This document shows, one piece after another, positions 1 to 11,559 of a stretch of 64,000 bases of DNA. The stretch comes from Aldrovandia affinis (lineage: Eukaryota; Chordata; Actinopteri; Notacanthiformes; Halosauridae). Position numbers and translations under genes: made by a program. Numbering within the stretch: position 1 is the stretch's first letter; each line of letters starts with the position of its first letter. The notes under the pieces are model-generated. The model did not search any database. It was not told the origin of the DNA and saw only the letters and a program-made list of their open reading frames with translations. The stretch spans positions 62,001 to 126,000 of the forward strand of contig JAINUG010000208.1 in the NCBI GenBank assembly GCA_029706075.1, read 5' to 3'.

Positions 1-1165
1 AGAGGCGAGACCGCGAGGAGCGGCTGCCAGGCGCCCGGAGGGATGGGGCAGTCAGTCTGCCAGCGGAGGCGGAGCGGAGAGGTCTGGACGGGGTGTAGGG
101 CGTGATGAGTGACTGGAGGTATGGGGAGCAGTACCTCTGGCCGCTTGAAAAGCAAGCACCAGTGACTTGAATCTGATGCGTGCTGCGATGGGGAGCCAGT
201 GCAGAGAGGAGAGTAGAGGGGTGACGTGGGTGAACTTCGGCTGGTTGAACACCAGGCGAGCAGCAGCGTTCTGGACTAGTTGCAGTGGCTTGATGGCACA
301 GGCCGGAAGGCCTGCCAGCAAGGAATTGCAGTAGTCCAGCCGTGAGATCACCAGGGCCTGGACCAGGAGTTGAGTGGCCTCTTGGGTGAGGAACGGTCGG
401 ATCCTCCGGATGTTGTGGAGGGAGAAACGGCAGGTCAGTGATCGCTGCAATATGGCTCGAGAAGCACAGCTGGTTGTCCAGGGTTACCCCAAGACTCCTG
501 GCAGACTGGGACGGAGACACTATGGAGCCTTCCACGGTGATTGACGCATCAATCATCGGGGAGCCCTTCGCTGGGAGGAAGAGCAGCTCTGTCTTCCCAG
601 GTTCAGCTTCAGGTGGTGGGTGGACATCCATGCGGAGATGTCAGCCAGGCATGCAGAGATCCGTGCCGGGACCTGGGTATCAGATGGAGGAAGGAGAGAA
701 ACAGTTGAGTGTCATCAGCATAACAGTGATAGGAAAAACCATGAGCAGAAATAACAGAGCCAAGTGACTTGGTGTACAGAGAAAATAGGACAGGGCCTAG
801 CACCGAGCCCTGCGGGACACCGGTAGAGAGGGTGCGGGGAGAGGAGAGGGATCCTCTCCAGGCCACCTGGTAGGACCGGTCAGCCAGGTAGGACTTAAAC
901 CATGTCAACACAGATCCAGAGATTCCCATCTCGACGAGAGATGAGAGCAGGATCCAGTGGTCCACGGTGTCGAATGCCGCCGACAGGTCGAGGAGAAGGA
1001 GGACGGAGCTAAGGGATCGGGACTTAGCGACGTGAAGAGCCTCAGTGACCGCAAGGATAGCAGTCTCTGTGGAGTGGCCTGCTCTGAACCCAGATTGGTT
1101 CGGATCAAGCAGGTCGTTCTGTGAGAGATGAGCAGACGGTTGATTACCAATGTACCAATGTACAG
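1..1165 (-). mobile_element. L2-type LINE reverse transcriptase fragment
   Basis: Three consecutive minus-strand open segments (about 1150-905, 965-609, 450-52) read as parts of one LINE reverse transcriptase. The middle one carries the motifs [10 protein letters not shown] and [12 protein letters not shown], the RT fingers/palm with the YADD catalytic pair. The last one carries the thumb region with SRLDYCNSLLAGLP and LHWLP, typical of fish L2/CR1-superfamily elements. Frame changes between segments show it is dead. The 3' end of the element lies beyond the left edge of the window. Confidence 0.85.
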
Positions 1166-1659
1166 AATGTTTTGGAGGACTTTGAGATAGGTTTTTGTAG
1201 TTTTTGTAGTACTTCTACATCCCTTAAGACCAGTGGCGTAACCAGGACCTAAAAAATACCGAGGTCATGAGTCTCGGCGGGGGCTGGGGGTTAGGTCGGG
1301 GTATGCTCCCCCCGCCTTTTTTAATTGATAACGTTCATTTAATTGAGGATGCATTTTAGGGTGTAAATGCTATACATGCCTCTAGATTAGGCTTAAATTT
1401 GACACAATATTAAAGAGGCACTCATACTGTACCACTCCAAAATGAATTGTGTTCTCACTAAAGTATGATATTTTTCATTGAATGAAAACCTTTATTTTAG
1501 CAGGGAGACAAACTGAGACTTAATGTACGTCTCTTTTACAGCTGTGATTAAATTTACTCAGTGGCCATTTTAATAGAAACACCTGCCCTTTCCATGAAAT
1601 AGACTAATCTGTCAGGGACAGCATGATATTCCTATTTAAAGCAGATAGGCAGCCACCTA

Positions 1660-2660
1660 CAGTGGGTTCGGAAAGTATTCAGACCCCCTTAAATTTTTCA
1701 CTCTTTGTCATATTGCAGCCATTTGCTAAAATCAATTAATTTCATTTTTTTCCTCGTTCATGCACACACAGCACCCAATATTGTCAGAAAAACACAGACT
1801 TGTAGAAATTTTTGCAGATTTATTACAAAATAAACACTGAAATATCACATGGCCATAAGTATTCAGACCCTTTGCTGTGACACTTGTATATTTAACTCAG
1901 GTGCTGTCCAATTCTTCTGATCATCCTTGAGATGGGCCTACACCTTCATTGGAGTCCAGCTGTGCTTAATTATATTGATTGGACTTGATTTGGAAAGGCA
2001 CACACCTGTCTATGTAAGGTCCCACAGTTGACAGTGCATGTCAGAGTAAAAACCAAGCCATGAAGTCCTAGGAACTCTCCATAGACCTCCGAGATAGAAT
2101 TGTGTTGAGGCATAGATCTGGGGAAGGGTATAAAAACATTGCTAAAGCATTGAAAGCACCCAGGAGAACAGTGGGCTCCATCATTGTGAAATGGAATAAG
2201 TTTGAAACCACCACAGCTCTTCTTAGAGCTGGCCGTCTGGCCAAACTAAGTAATCGGGCAAGAAGGGACATGGTCAGGGAGGTGACCAAGAACCCAATGG
2301 CCACTCTAAGAGAGCTTCAGAGTTCCTCTGCAGCGATGGGAGAACCTGGTAGAAGGACAAACATCTCTGCAGCACTCCATCAATCAGACCTTTATGGTAG
2401 CACTTGGCATTCAGGCCAAAAATTTCAATTTGTGTCTCATCAGACCGGATAATCTTTTTCCTGATGCTCTTAGAGTCCTTTAAGTACCATTTGGCAAACT
2501 CCAGGTGGGCTGTCATATGCCTTTCACTCAGAAGTAGCTTCCGTCTAGCCACTACCATAAAGGTCTGATTGATGGGAGTGCTGCAGAGATGTTTGTCCTG
2601 CGATATAACATAGTTGAAAACTCGATCCCCCATCTTGTTGCCAAATTTCATTAATCATTG
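1660..2660. mobile_element. Tc1-type transposon, internally inverted
   Basis: A Tc1 terminal repeat begins CAGTGGGTTCGGAAAGT at 1660 directly after a TA dinucleotide, the Tc1 target. From about 2080 the + strand encodes the transposase N-terminal helix-turn-helix (IAKALKAPRRTVGSIIVKW). From about 2395 the coding sense flips: the minus strand encodes the later part (HLEFAKWYLKDS, SDETQIEIFGLN). An inverted repeat joins the two parts (2361-2400 versus 2551-2590). It is non-functional. Confidence 0.8.
2361..2590. repeat. inverted repeat at the Tc1 rearrangement junction
   Basis: The bases at about 2361-2400 (CTGCAGCACTCCATCAATCAG) reappear as a near-exact reverse complement at about 2551-2590. 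The repeat brackets the segment whose transposase sense is inverted relative to the left half. Confidence 0.8.
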
Positions 2661-3085
2661 CTCGGTTTGGTCATACGCTACACTTCAGAGATAGACTCGT
2701 GTTCAGTGCTTTCAAAATGACATATCGCAAGTTCAGGACTAAATAAATATCTTGTTTCTGGTGAAATTTCATTGAAATCTGTCGATGCGAAATGTGATAT
2801 TTTTGGCCCGGAATGTGAGATATCTTTGCCCAAATGCTCACTGCCTGCCGTGGTTTTTGCCGTGTCTCGGCGTGTGCGCAACATGTAATTATGTGATTAA
2901 TTGATTATGTAATGTAATTTCAGATAATTCAAATTAAGATATATCTTTTTTAGAATGCTTCAATCTGTAATTACTGAAAATGTCATGCAATTATCTTTAA
3001 GCAGAATCTAGCCTGTAGCCTGTTTCATTGTATATTATAAGCAGGTTAAGAGGCTAATAGCAATCCTGTATGCTTCATACTTGTA

Positions 3086-3352
3086 GAAGGGCCTGTCCTT
3101 GTAGCAGAGAGTGAGCAGGAAGAAGAGGCAGAGAGTAGCAGTAGGGCTAGTGAAGAGGATGATGGAGGTGAAGAGAGCAAGGAAAATGAAGGTTGCTCTG
3201 AGGGTAGTGAGAAGGATGAGGAGAAGACAGAGGAGGAAGTGGAAAAAAGTGAGGGGAATGCAGAAGGGTATTTGCCAGAGGACCCAGGACTATGGCCAGA
3301 GAATCTTACTGATCTTACTAATTATTTGTTTAAATGTGGTATAAGCAGTTAA
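3086..3352 (+). pseudogene. acidic N-terminal exon of a hAT-like transposase
   Basis: The reading frame ending in TAA at 3350-3352 encodes a strongly acidic Glu/Ser-rich stretch followed by EDPGLWPENLTDLTNYL. The DP-LWP-LTD pattern is a recurring N-terminal feature of ZMYM/TTF-like hAT transposases in fish genomes. A possible splice acceptor (TTGTAG) precedes it. No dimerisation or catalytic region follows, so it is a remnant. The assignment rests on family knowledge and was not searched. Confidence 0.45.
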
Positions 3353-3511
3353 TTAGCGATTACCCTAATAACCACTACAGATTCATGTGTATAGTTGTTG
3401 ATTCAATAAAAAAAAAATTCTAAAGATGCGTGAGAGTCATGGATCAAGAGGGGAAGGGGGCCCACAAGACTGCATATGTATAGGGCCCAGAATTGTGTGC
3501 TACACCCCTGC

Positions 3512-3860
3512 TGGGACCTCTGCTCTTCCTTATTTACATAAATTAGCTTGATATGGATGTTAGTAGCGAAATAGTTACGTTTCCAGATGATACTAAACTT
3601 TGAGGTTTAGCAAACAGTTTGGAATCGACAAAGGTAATCCAAGATGATTTAAACAAAATCCAAGAATGGGCAGAAGCATGGCAGATGACATTCAATATTG
3701 CTAAATGTAAAGTTATGCATGTAGGAAATAAAAATATAAGACAGGAATATTTTATGGGAGTAAAAATTAGTAGGTGTCCAATTTGAAAAAGACTTAGACT
3801 TTGATCAACTACAATTCCTATCTGCATCTAAGCAGTATACTACAGCAGTGAAAAGGCTAA
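3512..3860 (+). mobile_element. CR1-like LINE reverse transcriptase fragment
   Basis: Broken reading frames on the + strand contain GPLLFLIYIN, a degenerate FADDTKL region, and QDDLNKIQEWAEAWQMTFN followed by KCKVMHVGN. This is the palm to connection region of CR1-type reverse transcriptases. Stops and frameshifts interrupt it. The copy at 43947-44535 holds the downstream part of what may be the same family. Confidence 0.75.
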
Positions 3861-3994
3861 CAGGATGCTGAGATACATACAGTGCCCTCCAGAATTATTG
3901 GCACCCTTGGTGAAGATTAGCAAAAAAGGTTCTGAAAAAATGTCTTTGTTGTTCATTAGCTTGATCTTATACTCAAAATATGACAGAAATCTAA

Positions 3995-5094
3995 CCCTTC
4001 GCTAAACCACGCCCCCCTTAGTTACTGTTGCTAAGTCCGTCAAGCTTTCGGAGCCAGCATGGCGTTCCCACTGTCGCTAACTGCACTCCCTGGAGAAATA
4101 TTGTCATTTCAGATAGAAGGAGACAGAAGGGTCTACAATATGCATTTGAAGGTTATATTCAAGATATCATACTGACTCAGCAACAAAATGATGTAAAAAA
4201 AATTAAGATAGAAGCGAAAGCCTACAGATCAGAGTAAAAGTGAACCACCGCATCACCTGGCGATTGAGACAGAGGACAACGACATTAAGGAGCAATACTG
4301 TTCCTGTAAAGCTGGGTAGGTCTCTATTCACTATTACAATCATTAAAAAGCAAAAGCAGTAGGCCTATATAACGTTACATTCAGTAGTAAGTTAGCTAGC
4401 ATAAGCTAACTAACGTAACATTAGTAGCCTATAGTGTGCTGTAACGACATTACTCTGGTTAGCTCCACAGGTTTCTGCGCCCGTCTCATCGGACTTATCC
4501 ATACCCTGGACCTCTGTAAAGCAAAAAATATCAGCAGTGTGTCAGCCCAGTCCTCCACAATATTTGGGTACTCGGGACTGGGCTTCCCATTGACAAAGTG
4601 CTGAAATAGTCATGAAAAAATAGTATTACATTTTGACATCAAGGTAACGTTACCCACTTTTTTAGGTTTTCTAGAGCTTGACTGTAACATCTTAACATTA
4701 GCAAGCTGGCTGGATCACGAATAACAAAGCTAACATTTAGTCTAACTTTACCAACGTTGCAACCCGGAGCTGTATATCCAGACCGTAGCCACGTTAGCTT
4801 AGCTGGCTAACACTTTTCAGGATTTTATTTAGGTTTTATAAAGGGAAAAAAACGTATATCTCCTTCAAACCTCTCTGGGTAACGAGTGTCACTGTTACAC
4901 GTGCCCCAGGCACAACGTTTAACCATAATTTGCTAAAAATCCGCAAAACCAGCTCGAAAATGAAGAAAAAATTCTAATTTTTGCGTGTAATTCAATGGAA
5001 GGCAGCCAAACACTGTCGGATCCTCTGTCGGAGTATGTAAAACACGGCGCTGTGATTGGCCAGTTTGCGTTTTGGGGCGTGGTTTAGCGAAGGG
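3995..5094. mobile_element. 1100-bp element with 21-bp inverted ends, nested
   Basis: CCCTTCGCTAAACCACGCCCC at 3995 is matched by its exact reverse complement ending at 5094. The element interrupts the outer Tc1-like element: the copy at 57085 reads straight through the same place. The flanking bases are TAA on the left and TCAA on the right, so the target duplication is short or degraded. The family is not recognised. It carries a possible captured coding fragment (4028-4315). Confidence 0.7.
4028..4315 (+). pseudogene. SWIM-like zinc-finger coding fragment inside the nested element
   Basis: Two adjacent frames read GYIQDIILTQQQND and then HHLAIETEDNDIKEQYCSCKAG. The second ends at a possible splice donor (GG/GTAGGT at 4315/4316). 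The CSCKAG string resembles the start of a SWIM zinc finger (CxC...CxH). The frame changes once between the two stretches, so the fragment is broken. It could be a captured host exon or an eroded element gene; the sequence alone does not decide. Confidence 0.4.
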
Positions 5095-5310
5095 TCAATT
5101 ACTTGTGAAAAAATTACTTGTTAAACGAAATCTCTGAGCAATTGTTTTAGTATAAAATAATATAATTTTATAGTTGTTGATAATAATATATATAATATTA
5201 AATAATATAATATAGTTTTAGCATACAATATAGCTACAATATAGCTATATTGTATACAATAATATACAGCCATCTTTATCAAGGGTGCAAATAATCTTTG
5301 AGGATACGGC

Positions 5311-6854
5311 ATAAACAGTACATAAGTATGTTAGTTTTAGCGTATTTTTAATTATTGACTAAATTCTTGTCCTTTTGGATCACAACTGTTTTGTAAAGTC
5401 AATTTAACTTTCCTATTGTATGGCTGTTATGAGATTAAAATTATGAAATCGTGTTTAAGCCTTGAGTAGTAATCTCTGTGTTTGGTATGGTATATCAGCC
5501 TTCATAAAGAGCAGGTCTGTCCATATATGACCCTCTGGGGGTGCTGTGCTGGTGGTTTTATAAACATCACATCATACATCTTTGATCCGTTTCCCATTTA
5601 TACTGCTGGATTTGCACTGCTGAGGAGAATCGGCACAGTATCAACAGCAGTGTCCGACATACAACTCAAATCTACAGGTCCAGTAATCAACAGAGTTCAG
5701 TGCATTGACCACTACTCCACATTGTTGTAACACGACAGTTATACTCATTACATTACAGCCCTCCGGTCCAGAGTCCAGTACTGACCACTGCATTTACATT
5801 ACATTTATCCAAGTATTAGACATGCCCAACTCAACATGTAACATTTCATTACAGCCCTCAGGTCCCCCTATGCCTTTCCATTCTTCTATGAAGAGCCACC
5901 TTATTCACCAGTCAAGGAGAGAGACAGGGCTGTGTAAGGAAATGTCACTGTTCACTAAGGGCAGAGTTGAGTTAAGGGCGTGCAATGTGGCGATAAGTCG
6001 AAAATTACGCACCTCACCTGTCTGTTCGGATTCAGACTTAAGTGAATTAAGTGCCCCTTGGCAAGGTAAGTTTAAGTTACGTGTCTAGGGAGAGGTTTTC
6101 CCAAAATAGAGGTGTGTCTGGAGATGTTCACTATTCTGACTTTGACTTAAGTTAAGCGATGTTTGCTCCAAAAAAAAGGTTGAATAAGGAGCTATTGTTT
6201 GTATTGTATATTGTACAGGTAGCTGGCAAAATAAAGGAAACACCAACATAACGTGTAGGGGTGTTGCGCCTGCTTCATAGAGGAGATGGGAGATGTTGAT
6301 TTAAAATGAGCAACGTGCTCTACAGTTCAAAAATATTGTAAGGCCAAGAATAAAACCCAAAGAAATATGTGCTGCAGCTGCCAGCACCACTTAAATAAAA
6401 ACAGGGGCAGTTGTCAATGTCACACATTTAAGCAGTACTCTACATTTTCTAATTAAATGTAATCATTGTCAGTTGGTTTAGGCTACATGCTGCTAGAAAA
6501 TCTCGCCCACAGGGGAATAAAGTAGCCTATTCTATTCTATTAAATTCTAGGAATAGAATCTACTGACACCCAACAGTGTGGGGTGAAACTCCCTAGCCCT
6601 GAATGCGTACCGAGGGGAAGGAGCCCTGCATGGAACTGTCCTTAGTCCTAGAACTTTCAGTTTAAAATAAATATATTTTATTTTAAATTAGAACCCCCAT
6701 GACATCTCACCTTAAGCAACATATTCAGAGAAGAGGAGAGAGGAGACTGGGGGAAGTATTTCTGTTGTAAGGTGTTCATTACGTTGGAGGTTTTTAGGCC
6801 TTCTCCTCACAATGTACTGTTGCAAAGATCAACACAGATTGTTTCCCCTACCGG
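5311..6854. other. intergenic, no gene seen
   Basis: AT-rich sequence. Open frames at 5482-5730 and 5705-6088 lack recognisable motifs, and repeated fragments such as TTACATTACA suggest old repeat material. Nothing coding can be supported. Confidence 0.5.
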
Positions 6855-6996
6855 TGGTTCTCTGTGGCTCAGTTGGTAGAGCACGGCGTTGGCAACGCTT
6901 AGGTTGTGGGTTCAATCCCCACTGGTGCCACATATGCTGAAAATGTATACATTCACTACTGTAAGTCGCTTTGGATAAAAGCGTCTGCTAAATGGC
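6855..6996 (+). mobile_element. tRNA-derived SINE
   Basis: The head contains RNA polymerase III boxes: A-box-like TGGCTCAGTTGGTAGAGC and B-box GGTTCAATCCC. The tail is TAAGTCGCTTTGGATAAAAGCGTCTGCTAAATGG, the common 3' end of L2/CR1-mobilised SINEs in fish. Imperfect cloverleaf pairing and the attached tail argue against a tRNA gene. A short AT-rich duplication (AAATGGCGTATATATA) follows. Confidence 0.8.
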
Positions 6997-7660
6997 GTAT
7001 ATATAAATGGCGTATATATATGTATATATACACACTTCTGTACCATTCTACCTGTGACTTCAGTGTCACATCCGCTCAGCTTCCATTCTATTCTAGAATA
7101 ATATATTCCAGTTTTATCTGCTGTCACTCTAAACTTTAAGGGGGTGCATGCTGCTCTTTGATCTGTCACATGTGTGAACAGGCCATTGCCTAACTCGACA
7201 CATTAACAGTGGGGTCTGTTCTCTCAAAGCCCTTTAGTGTACTAAATGATTTCTGAAACTGCATTAAGACCCTACCGTTCAATTGAAGGCAGTCTTTTAT
7301 AGCCAACCCCTCCAGCAACTGTAACTTGCCAAGAAGAAAGGGCTGTTCTGCCTGACAATGTATTTGTAACAGCACTGTTTCAATCAATGAAGCTATGTTT
7401 AGATCGTGTTTACAGTCAATGTTTATATTTCAACTGATGCTCCTTATTGTATGCACCAAATTCCTCTGAATAAGAATGTCTACTAAGTGGGTAAATGCTG
7501 ATATAGATGTGTGGATTTAGCACACAGCAATATACGTATTCATGTTCATGTCAAATGAGAAGTTAAAGTATTTGAACCTAAATATTTATACCAAAGTTCA
7601 CACTAACATTCCAAAATGAAAGCAATTTTGGCTTGCAGAGCTAGCAGAAGCATTGTTGGT
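6997..7660. other. intergenic, no gene seen
   Basis: AT-rich sequence with TATA-rich microsatellite at the left edge. The open frames are short and unrecognised. Confidence 0.5.
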
Positions 7661-7815
7661 CTGGGCCTATGTGTATAAAGCATCTCAGAGTAAGAGTGCT
7701 GATCTAGAACTAAGTTTCCCCTGTCCATTTCTAACCTTATCCAAGGAACCAAAAGGCAAAACTGATCCTAGATCAGCATTCCTACTCTGAAATGCTTTAT
7801 ACGTACATACGGGCC
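7661..7815. mobile_element. fold-back MITE
   Basis: The arm TATAAAGCATCTCAGAGTAAG with GTGCTGATCTAG (from 7674) is matched in reverse complement by CTAGATCAGCATTCCTACTCTGAAATGCTTTATA ending at 7801. The match extends weakly outwards. The short central loop and lack of coding potential fit a miniature inverted-repeat element. Confidence 0.7.
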
Positions 7816-8475
7816 TTGGTTTATATTTTTGTAATTCCAAAAGTTTGTTTATTATTACTAGAGTGCTGGATATTATGTAGAATACACAAAAGAGCAGCCG
7901 TAAATAACATTTAACTTGAACAAAGTAAAAAACATAATGTTCTTTGTTTCGTTTTAGTTTGTTTGGCTATAGTCATGCATAGCCAAGTAGCAGTCGCAAT
8001 AGCGACAGCAGCTATAAATGATTGAAGGCAAATCAAGTCTTTGACCACGGAATATAAATGTTTCTATTGACCTGTTTTTAATTATCCGTACCGTCGCATA
8101 TATGTTTAGAGTTCACATTTAGCCTTTTTTACTGGATAAAAACACAACTGTATAACAACTCAAACTGTTGTATTTCTTTGAATGGTGTGTGCTTAAAATA
8201 TTTTATAACATGCATGTTTTCTCTCTCTTCCACTTTAAACATTACTGTAATACATTTCTACCCTGCACGTGGCCTATGTTGGCTATGAAAATTAACCTTG
8301 AAGATACACTGCAATACACTGGATTAGCCTTGAAGCTAACTCTGGTACATGCTGGATGTACTACAATCCATGTTAAACATTGTTGCCTACATTGTCCCTG
8401 TTAATGACATAAAATAAAATAAGTAAGTACATGTAGCCTACATAATAATAATCATGTTTTTAATGGCTACACGAA
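7816..8475. other. intergenic, no gene seen
   Basis: AT-rich. One open frame (8168-8404) is composition-driven and shows no domain. Confidence 0.5.
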
Positions 8476-9487
8476 ATGGAATGCATTATTATATTAATTT
8501 TCTGTGCGAACTCGGGTTGTAGTCCCGAGGCGCACCTGAGTCGTCAGGTTCGGACCGGATGGCAATTTCGCTGGCACCACAATGTGTTCTGCTCCGGGTT
8601 TAAGTGTACAGATCACGGTATGGAAACTGACACATTAACGACTTTACAATTTGAGTGAAAACAAGAACAATCCGAGGGTGTACAAAAAAGTTGGTATCTG
8701 ATTATGAGGGTATTTCTAATTGTACATGGTATATTTAACGCAGACAGGTTAAGTGAGGATATGTATAGCACATCCTGCTTCATCACTGTATCAGAGAGAT
8801 GGGAACACGGAGATGCTTACGTGATGCTATTACTAACACCGCGACGAAATAGAGGGGCCATGCTCAAATGAACATATATTTACCCACTTCAAAGTTACTT
8901 GTGTTTTTGGTTTTAGCATCTACCAGCTCCTCTCGATGCCACCGATCGGGCAACAACGCACTCGAGCGACAACGAGGACAGTTCCTTATCACGCGCCGCA
9001 CACAAGAGTCATTAATTATTGCAAAGCCCTGTCGAGACAGAGACTGGCGGACGGACGGACGGACAGACATCACTGCCGCATACAAGGGAGGAAGAGGCCG
9101 CCACGCAGGCCGCTCTCGCGCTCCCGTTAAATACAAAGAGAGGAGAAAGGGAGGGGTAAGGGGGGGTGGGGGTGACAGGAAGACGAGAATCCTGTTCTCT
9201 CTTTCGATACCGCATAGACCCCTCGACCCTGCCCGCCACCTCCTCTAGGTCTCGGATGAACAATTCTGTAATACGATTTCGGGGATATTATTAAATTGTC
9301 GTCTTAACGACGACGTTATAAATAGGCTAAGCCACCCGCGCGGCGTCCGACTGGACTGTCAAAAAAGACGACTGCGCATCTTTGTAGCCAGACGCCGGAA
9401 TTGGCAATGTTGATATCCCAACTGAACGGTAGCTAATATTATTTGACCATAAAAACAACTGCCTAAGACCCATCGACACATTTTTGG
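8476..9487 (+). promoter_or_regulatory. CpG-rich region with a possible non-coding first exon
   Basis: This stretch is much richer in CpG and GC than its AT-rich surroundings, as at vertebrate promoters. Near its right end lies a TATA box (9317-9324), then about 140 bases without a good open frame, then a consensus splice donor GG/GTAAGT after 9487. That arrangement fits a transcription start and a 5' untranslated exon on the + strand, either a distal sall2 start or a separate RNA. No transcript evidence is available. Confidence 0.4.
9317..9324 (+). promoter_or_regulatory. candidate TATA box
   Basis: TATAAATA lies inside the CpG-rich block, about 30 bp before GC-rich sequence (CCACCCGCGCGGCGTCC) that could hold the transcription start. 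Confidence 0.4.
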
Positions 9488-10586
9488 GTAAGTAATTTAT
9501 GCAATATATGTTTTACAACGACCCTGCCGATAGCGGTAGCAAAAATAACCGTGTTTATTACTGTAGTCATAATTATTTATGAATCATAACTTGATATGAT
9601 CATAGAGCGGAGACAGATGCAACAGGTAGTTCATAGAGTGGCAGCTTTTCCTAAGTTATTGCGCGCAGTTCACTGACCCATTTCAGAATTATATCGCGTC
9701 GTTACAGAATATCAATTATGATTTCAAATATAGGCTACAAATATATACGTTTTTAGGCTGGTTATTGTTATAGAATTACAAGAATGAATTAATAGAAGTG
9801 CCGGTCACATGGAATTTCTGCTGACTGCCGATAATAGAAATATTGATCATCATTTTTAAGAACTGAATGAACCTCAAGTGCTTTTGCACCTGAAAACTAA
9901 AAAGCGATGATTGCAATAATGTCCTAAATGTGTAACTGAATAACTTAAAGTTCAACGATAGCCTACATGTTTTTTGTGCAGTTGCTTTAGGCTATTATGG
10001 AAATAGAAAATGTCCAATAAGCCATACTATTTCTGGGAGATATGTGATTACCAGTGCACTGCTATTTTAATGAATCAGACATTATACAATAATGGTCGCA
10101 ATTTTTCTATATTTTAAGGAAAACGACACGCCTCGACACGGAGAGCATGGAGCACGTTGCAGAAGTCTGCAATTTTTATATATTTGCACAAAAGAAAACG
10201 AATACACTTGTTAGTCAACCCAGCCACTTAATCCTGGGCTCATACTGGATGGTTAGGTTTGTGCTCGGTGTTCAGCAGTGGTAACTCTGATCTGGAAGAG
10301 TAGTTCCCAATTTATTTTAATTTGAAAATATATCTATTCATTAACTAACAGCTATACACATTTAGCCTACAAGTGTTTATACTCTGTGTCTAGACTGGAT
10401 GTTTTTGTTTAAATGGCTTGTGGGCCCAGGTCTGTATTTTAATGGTTGACTGGGCAGGAGGGCAGGTCTGAAAATAATTATGACATCATACATGTCATCA
10501 CAGATTGTGACGCAACAGACACAATAATTGCCCCAGAAGTAAACCTGTGAGAACGAAGAGCAGTACAGGGAAGGGTTAGTGCTAGA
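9488..10586. other. AT-rich non-coding stretch
   Basis: No gene or recognisable repeat. If the donor at 9487 is real, this is the start of an intron. Confidence 0.5.
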
Positions 10587-10594
10587 TCCTATGG

Positions 10595-10778
10595 CAGGGT
10601 TACTCAAATCAGTTCTCGAGGGCCGAGCACTGCTGTTTTTCCACACTCCCCTTACTTGGGAGTCAGGTGTGAAGACACTCTGGCCTTAGACATTTGCACT
10701 AATTGTTAAATTAACTACTTGAGAGAAAGGAAAACCAGGACTGAATTTGGATTTGTGGGCCATATTTGAGTAACCCTG
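10595..10778. mobile_element. 184-bp hAT-type MITE with 8-bp target duplication
   Basis: Perfect 15-bp terminal inverted repeats (CAGGGTTACTCAAAT at the left, ATTTGAGTAACCCTG at the right). Flanking direct repeats TCCTATGG (10587-10594) and TCCTACGG (10779-10786) match at 7 of 8 bases, the length expected for hAT insertion. Confidence 0.85.
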
Positions 10779-10835
10779 TCCTACGGGGTGTAAGAACATA
10801 GCCCTGCCCATAACCTCAGTAGGCCCACATTTAAG

Positions 10836-11011
10836 CCATTTAGCGAATGCAACTTATACCTGTGTTCACATTTCTTACATATATTTACACAGCTGGATTA
10901 ACTGAAGCAATTCATTTTGAGACCCTTGTTAAAGGGTTCCCCACATGGAAAGTGACCCTGCAACCTTTCAGTTACAAGCCCAGTTCCTTACCCATTATAC
11001 TACAATGACAC
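10836..11011 (-). mobile_element. V-SINE-like tRNA-derived SINE, minus strand
   Basis: On the minus strand the head reads GTGTCATTGTAGTATAATGG then GGCTTGTAACTGAAAGGTTGC, the tail has CAGCTGTGTAAATA, and it ends GCATTCGCTAAATGG. The order matches the + strand SINE at 41202-41384. Confidence 0.75.
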
Positions 11012-11248
11012 CCATGCTAATTGGTGCTGATGTACAAAATGTTTCTACACCCTAGGATCTAACAGTAGCCACAGGGAAACCCTTGGGGTCAGGGAACTGG
11101 ACTTGAGGCCAGGTTACAGGGTTCAGATCCTTGAATTGGCTGAGCCAATGTAAAAGGTATTTAACCTCAACTGGTTCCACAAACGGTTCCTCAAACTGGT
11201 TCTGTCAATAGTTATAAATTGGGCTGCATGTTAAATCTTAGCTGTGGA

Positions 11249-11451
11249 CCAGGGATGTTAGACTCATTCCATCGAGGGCCAAGTGTATGCAGGCTTTTGT
11301 TGCAACTGATGCACTACAGTAGGTGATTACAATTAGGTCCCGTCCTTGGTTGAAGAAGTGAGCTAATTAGTGAAATCACTTGGTGTATTACATTGGTTGC
11401 AACAAAAACCTGTATACATTTGGCCCTCGATGGAATGAGTTTCACACCTGT
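11249..11451. mobile_element. fold-back MITE, about 200 bp
   Basis: The left arm CATTCCATCGAGGGCCAAGTG and the right arm CATTTGGCCCTCGATGGAATG are reverse complements, and pairing continues through the GTTGCAAC-type sequence in the middle. Flanks GCTGTGGA (11241-11248) and GCTATGGA (11452-11459) match at 7 of 8 bases, suggesting a hAT-type target duplication. Confidence 0.75.
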
Positions 11452-11559
11452 GCTATGGATAATGGTGTTTGTAAGCTTTCTAAAATGAGAAAATATAATC
11501 AACAAATATTCCACTTTGAACAAAGGCATTTGCTAATTAAATTAAATGGTATTATATTA

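Larger units (their letters stand above)
1231..3511 (+). mobile_element. hAT-like element relic with a Tc1 inserted in it
   Basis: The left end reads CAGTGGCGTAACC at 1231. The right end, read on the minus strand, is CAGGGGTGTAGC at about 3511. These are the imperfect ends typical of hAT elements in fish. A coding exon near the right end (3086-3352) fits a hAT/ZMYM-like transposase N-terminus. No clear 8-bp target duplication is visible, so the exact limits and unity of the element are inferred. Confidence 0.45.
3880..5310. mobile_element. Tc1-like non-autonomous element (outer)
   Basis: The left end CAGTGCCCTCCAGAATTATTGGCACCC at 3880 follows a TA. The right end, about 5271-5310, contains CATCTTTATCAAGGGTGC, the inverted counterpart. 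The same terminal family recurs at 41119 and 56973. No transposase is preserved, and an unrelated inverted-repeat element sits inside it. Confidence 0.65.

Noticed and set aside
6862..6935. Possible tRNA gene
   Set aside because: It has A- and B-box-like segments but is joined to a standard SINE tail and does not fold convincingly as a tRNA; treated as a SINE head.
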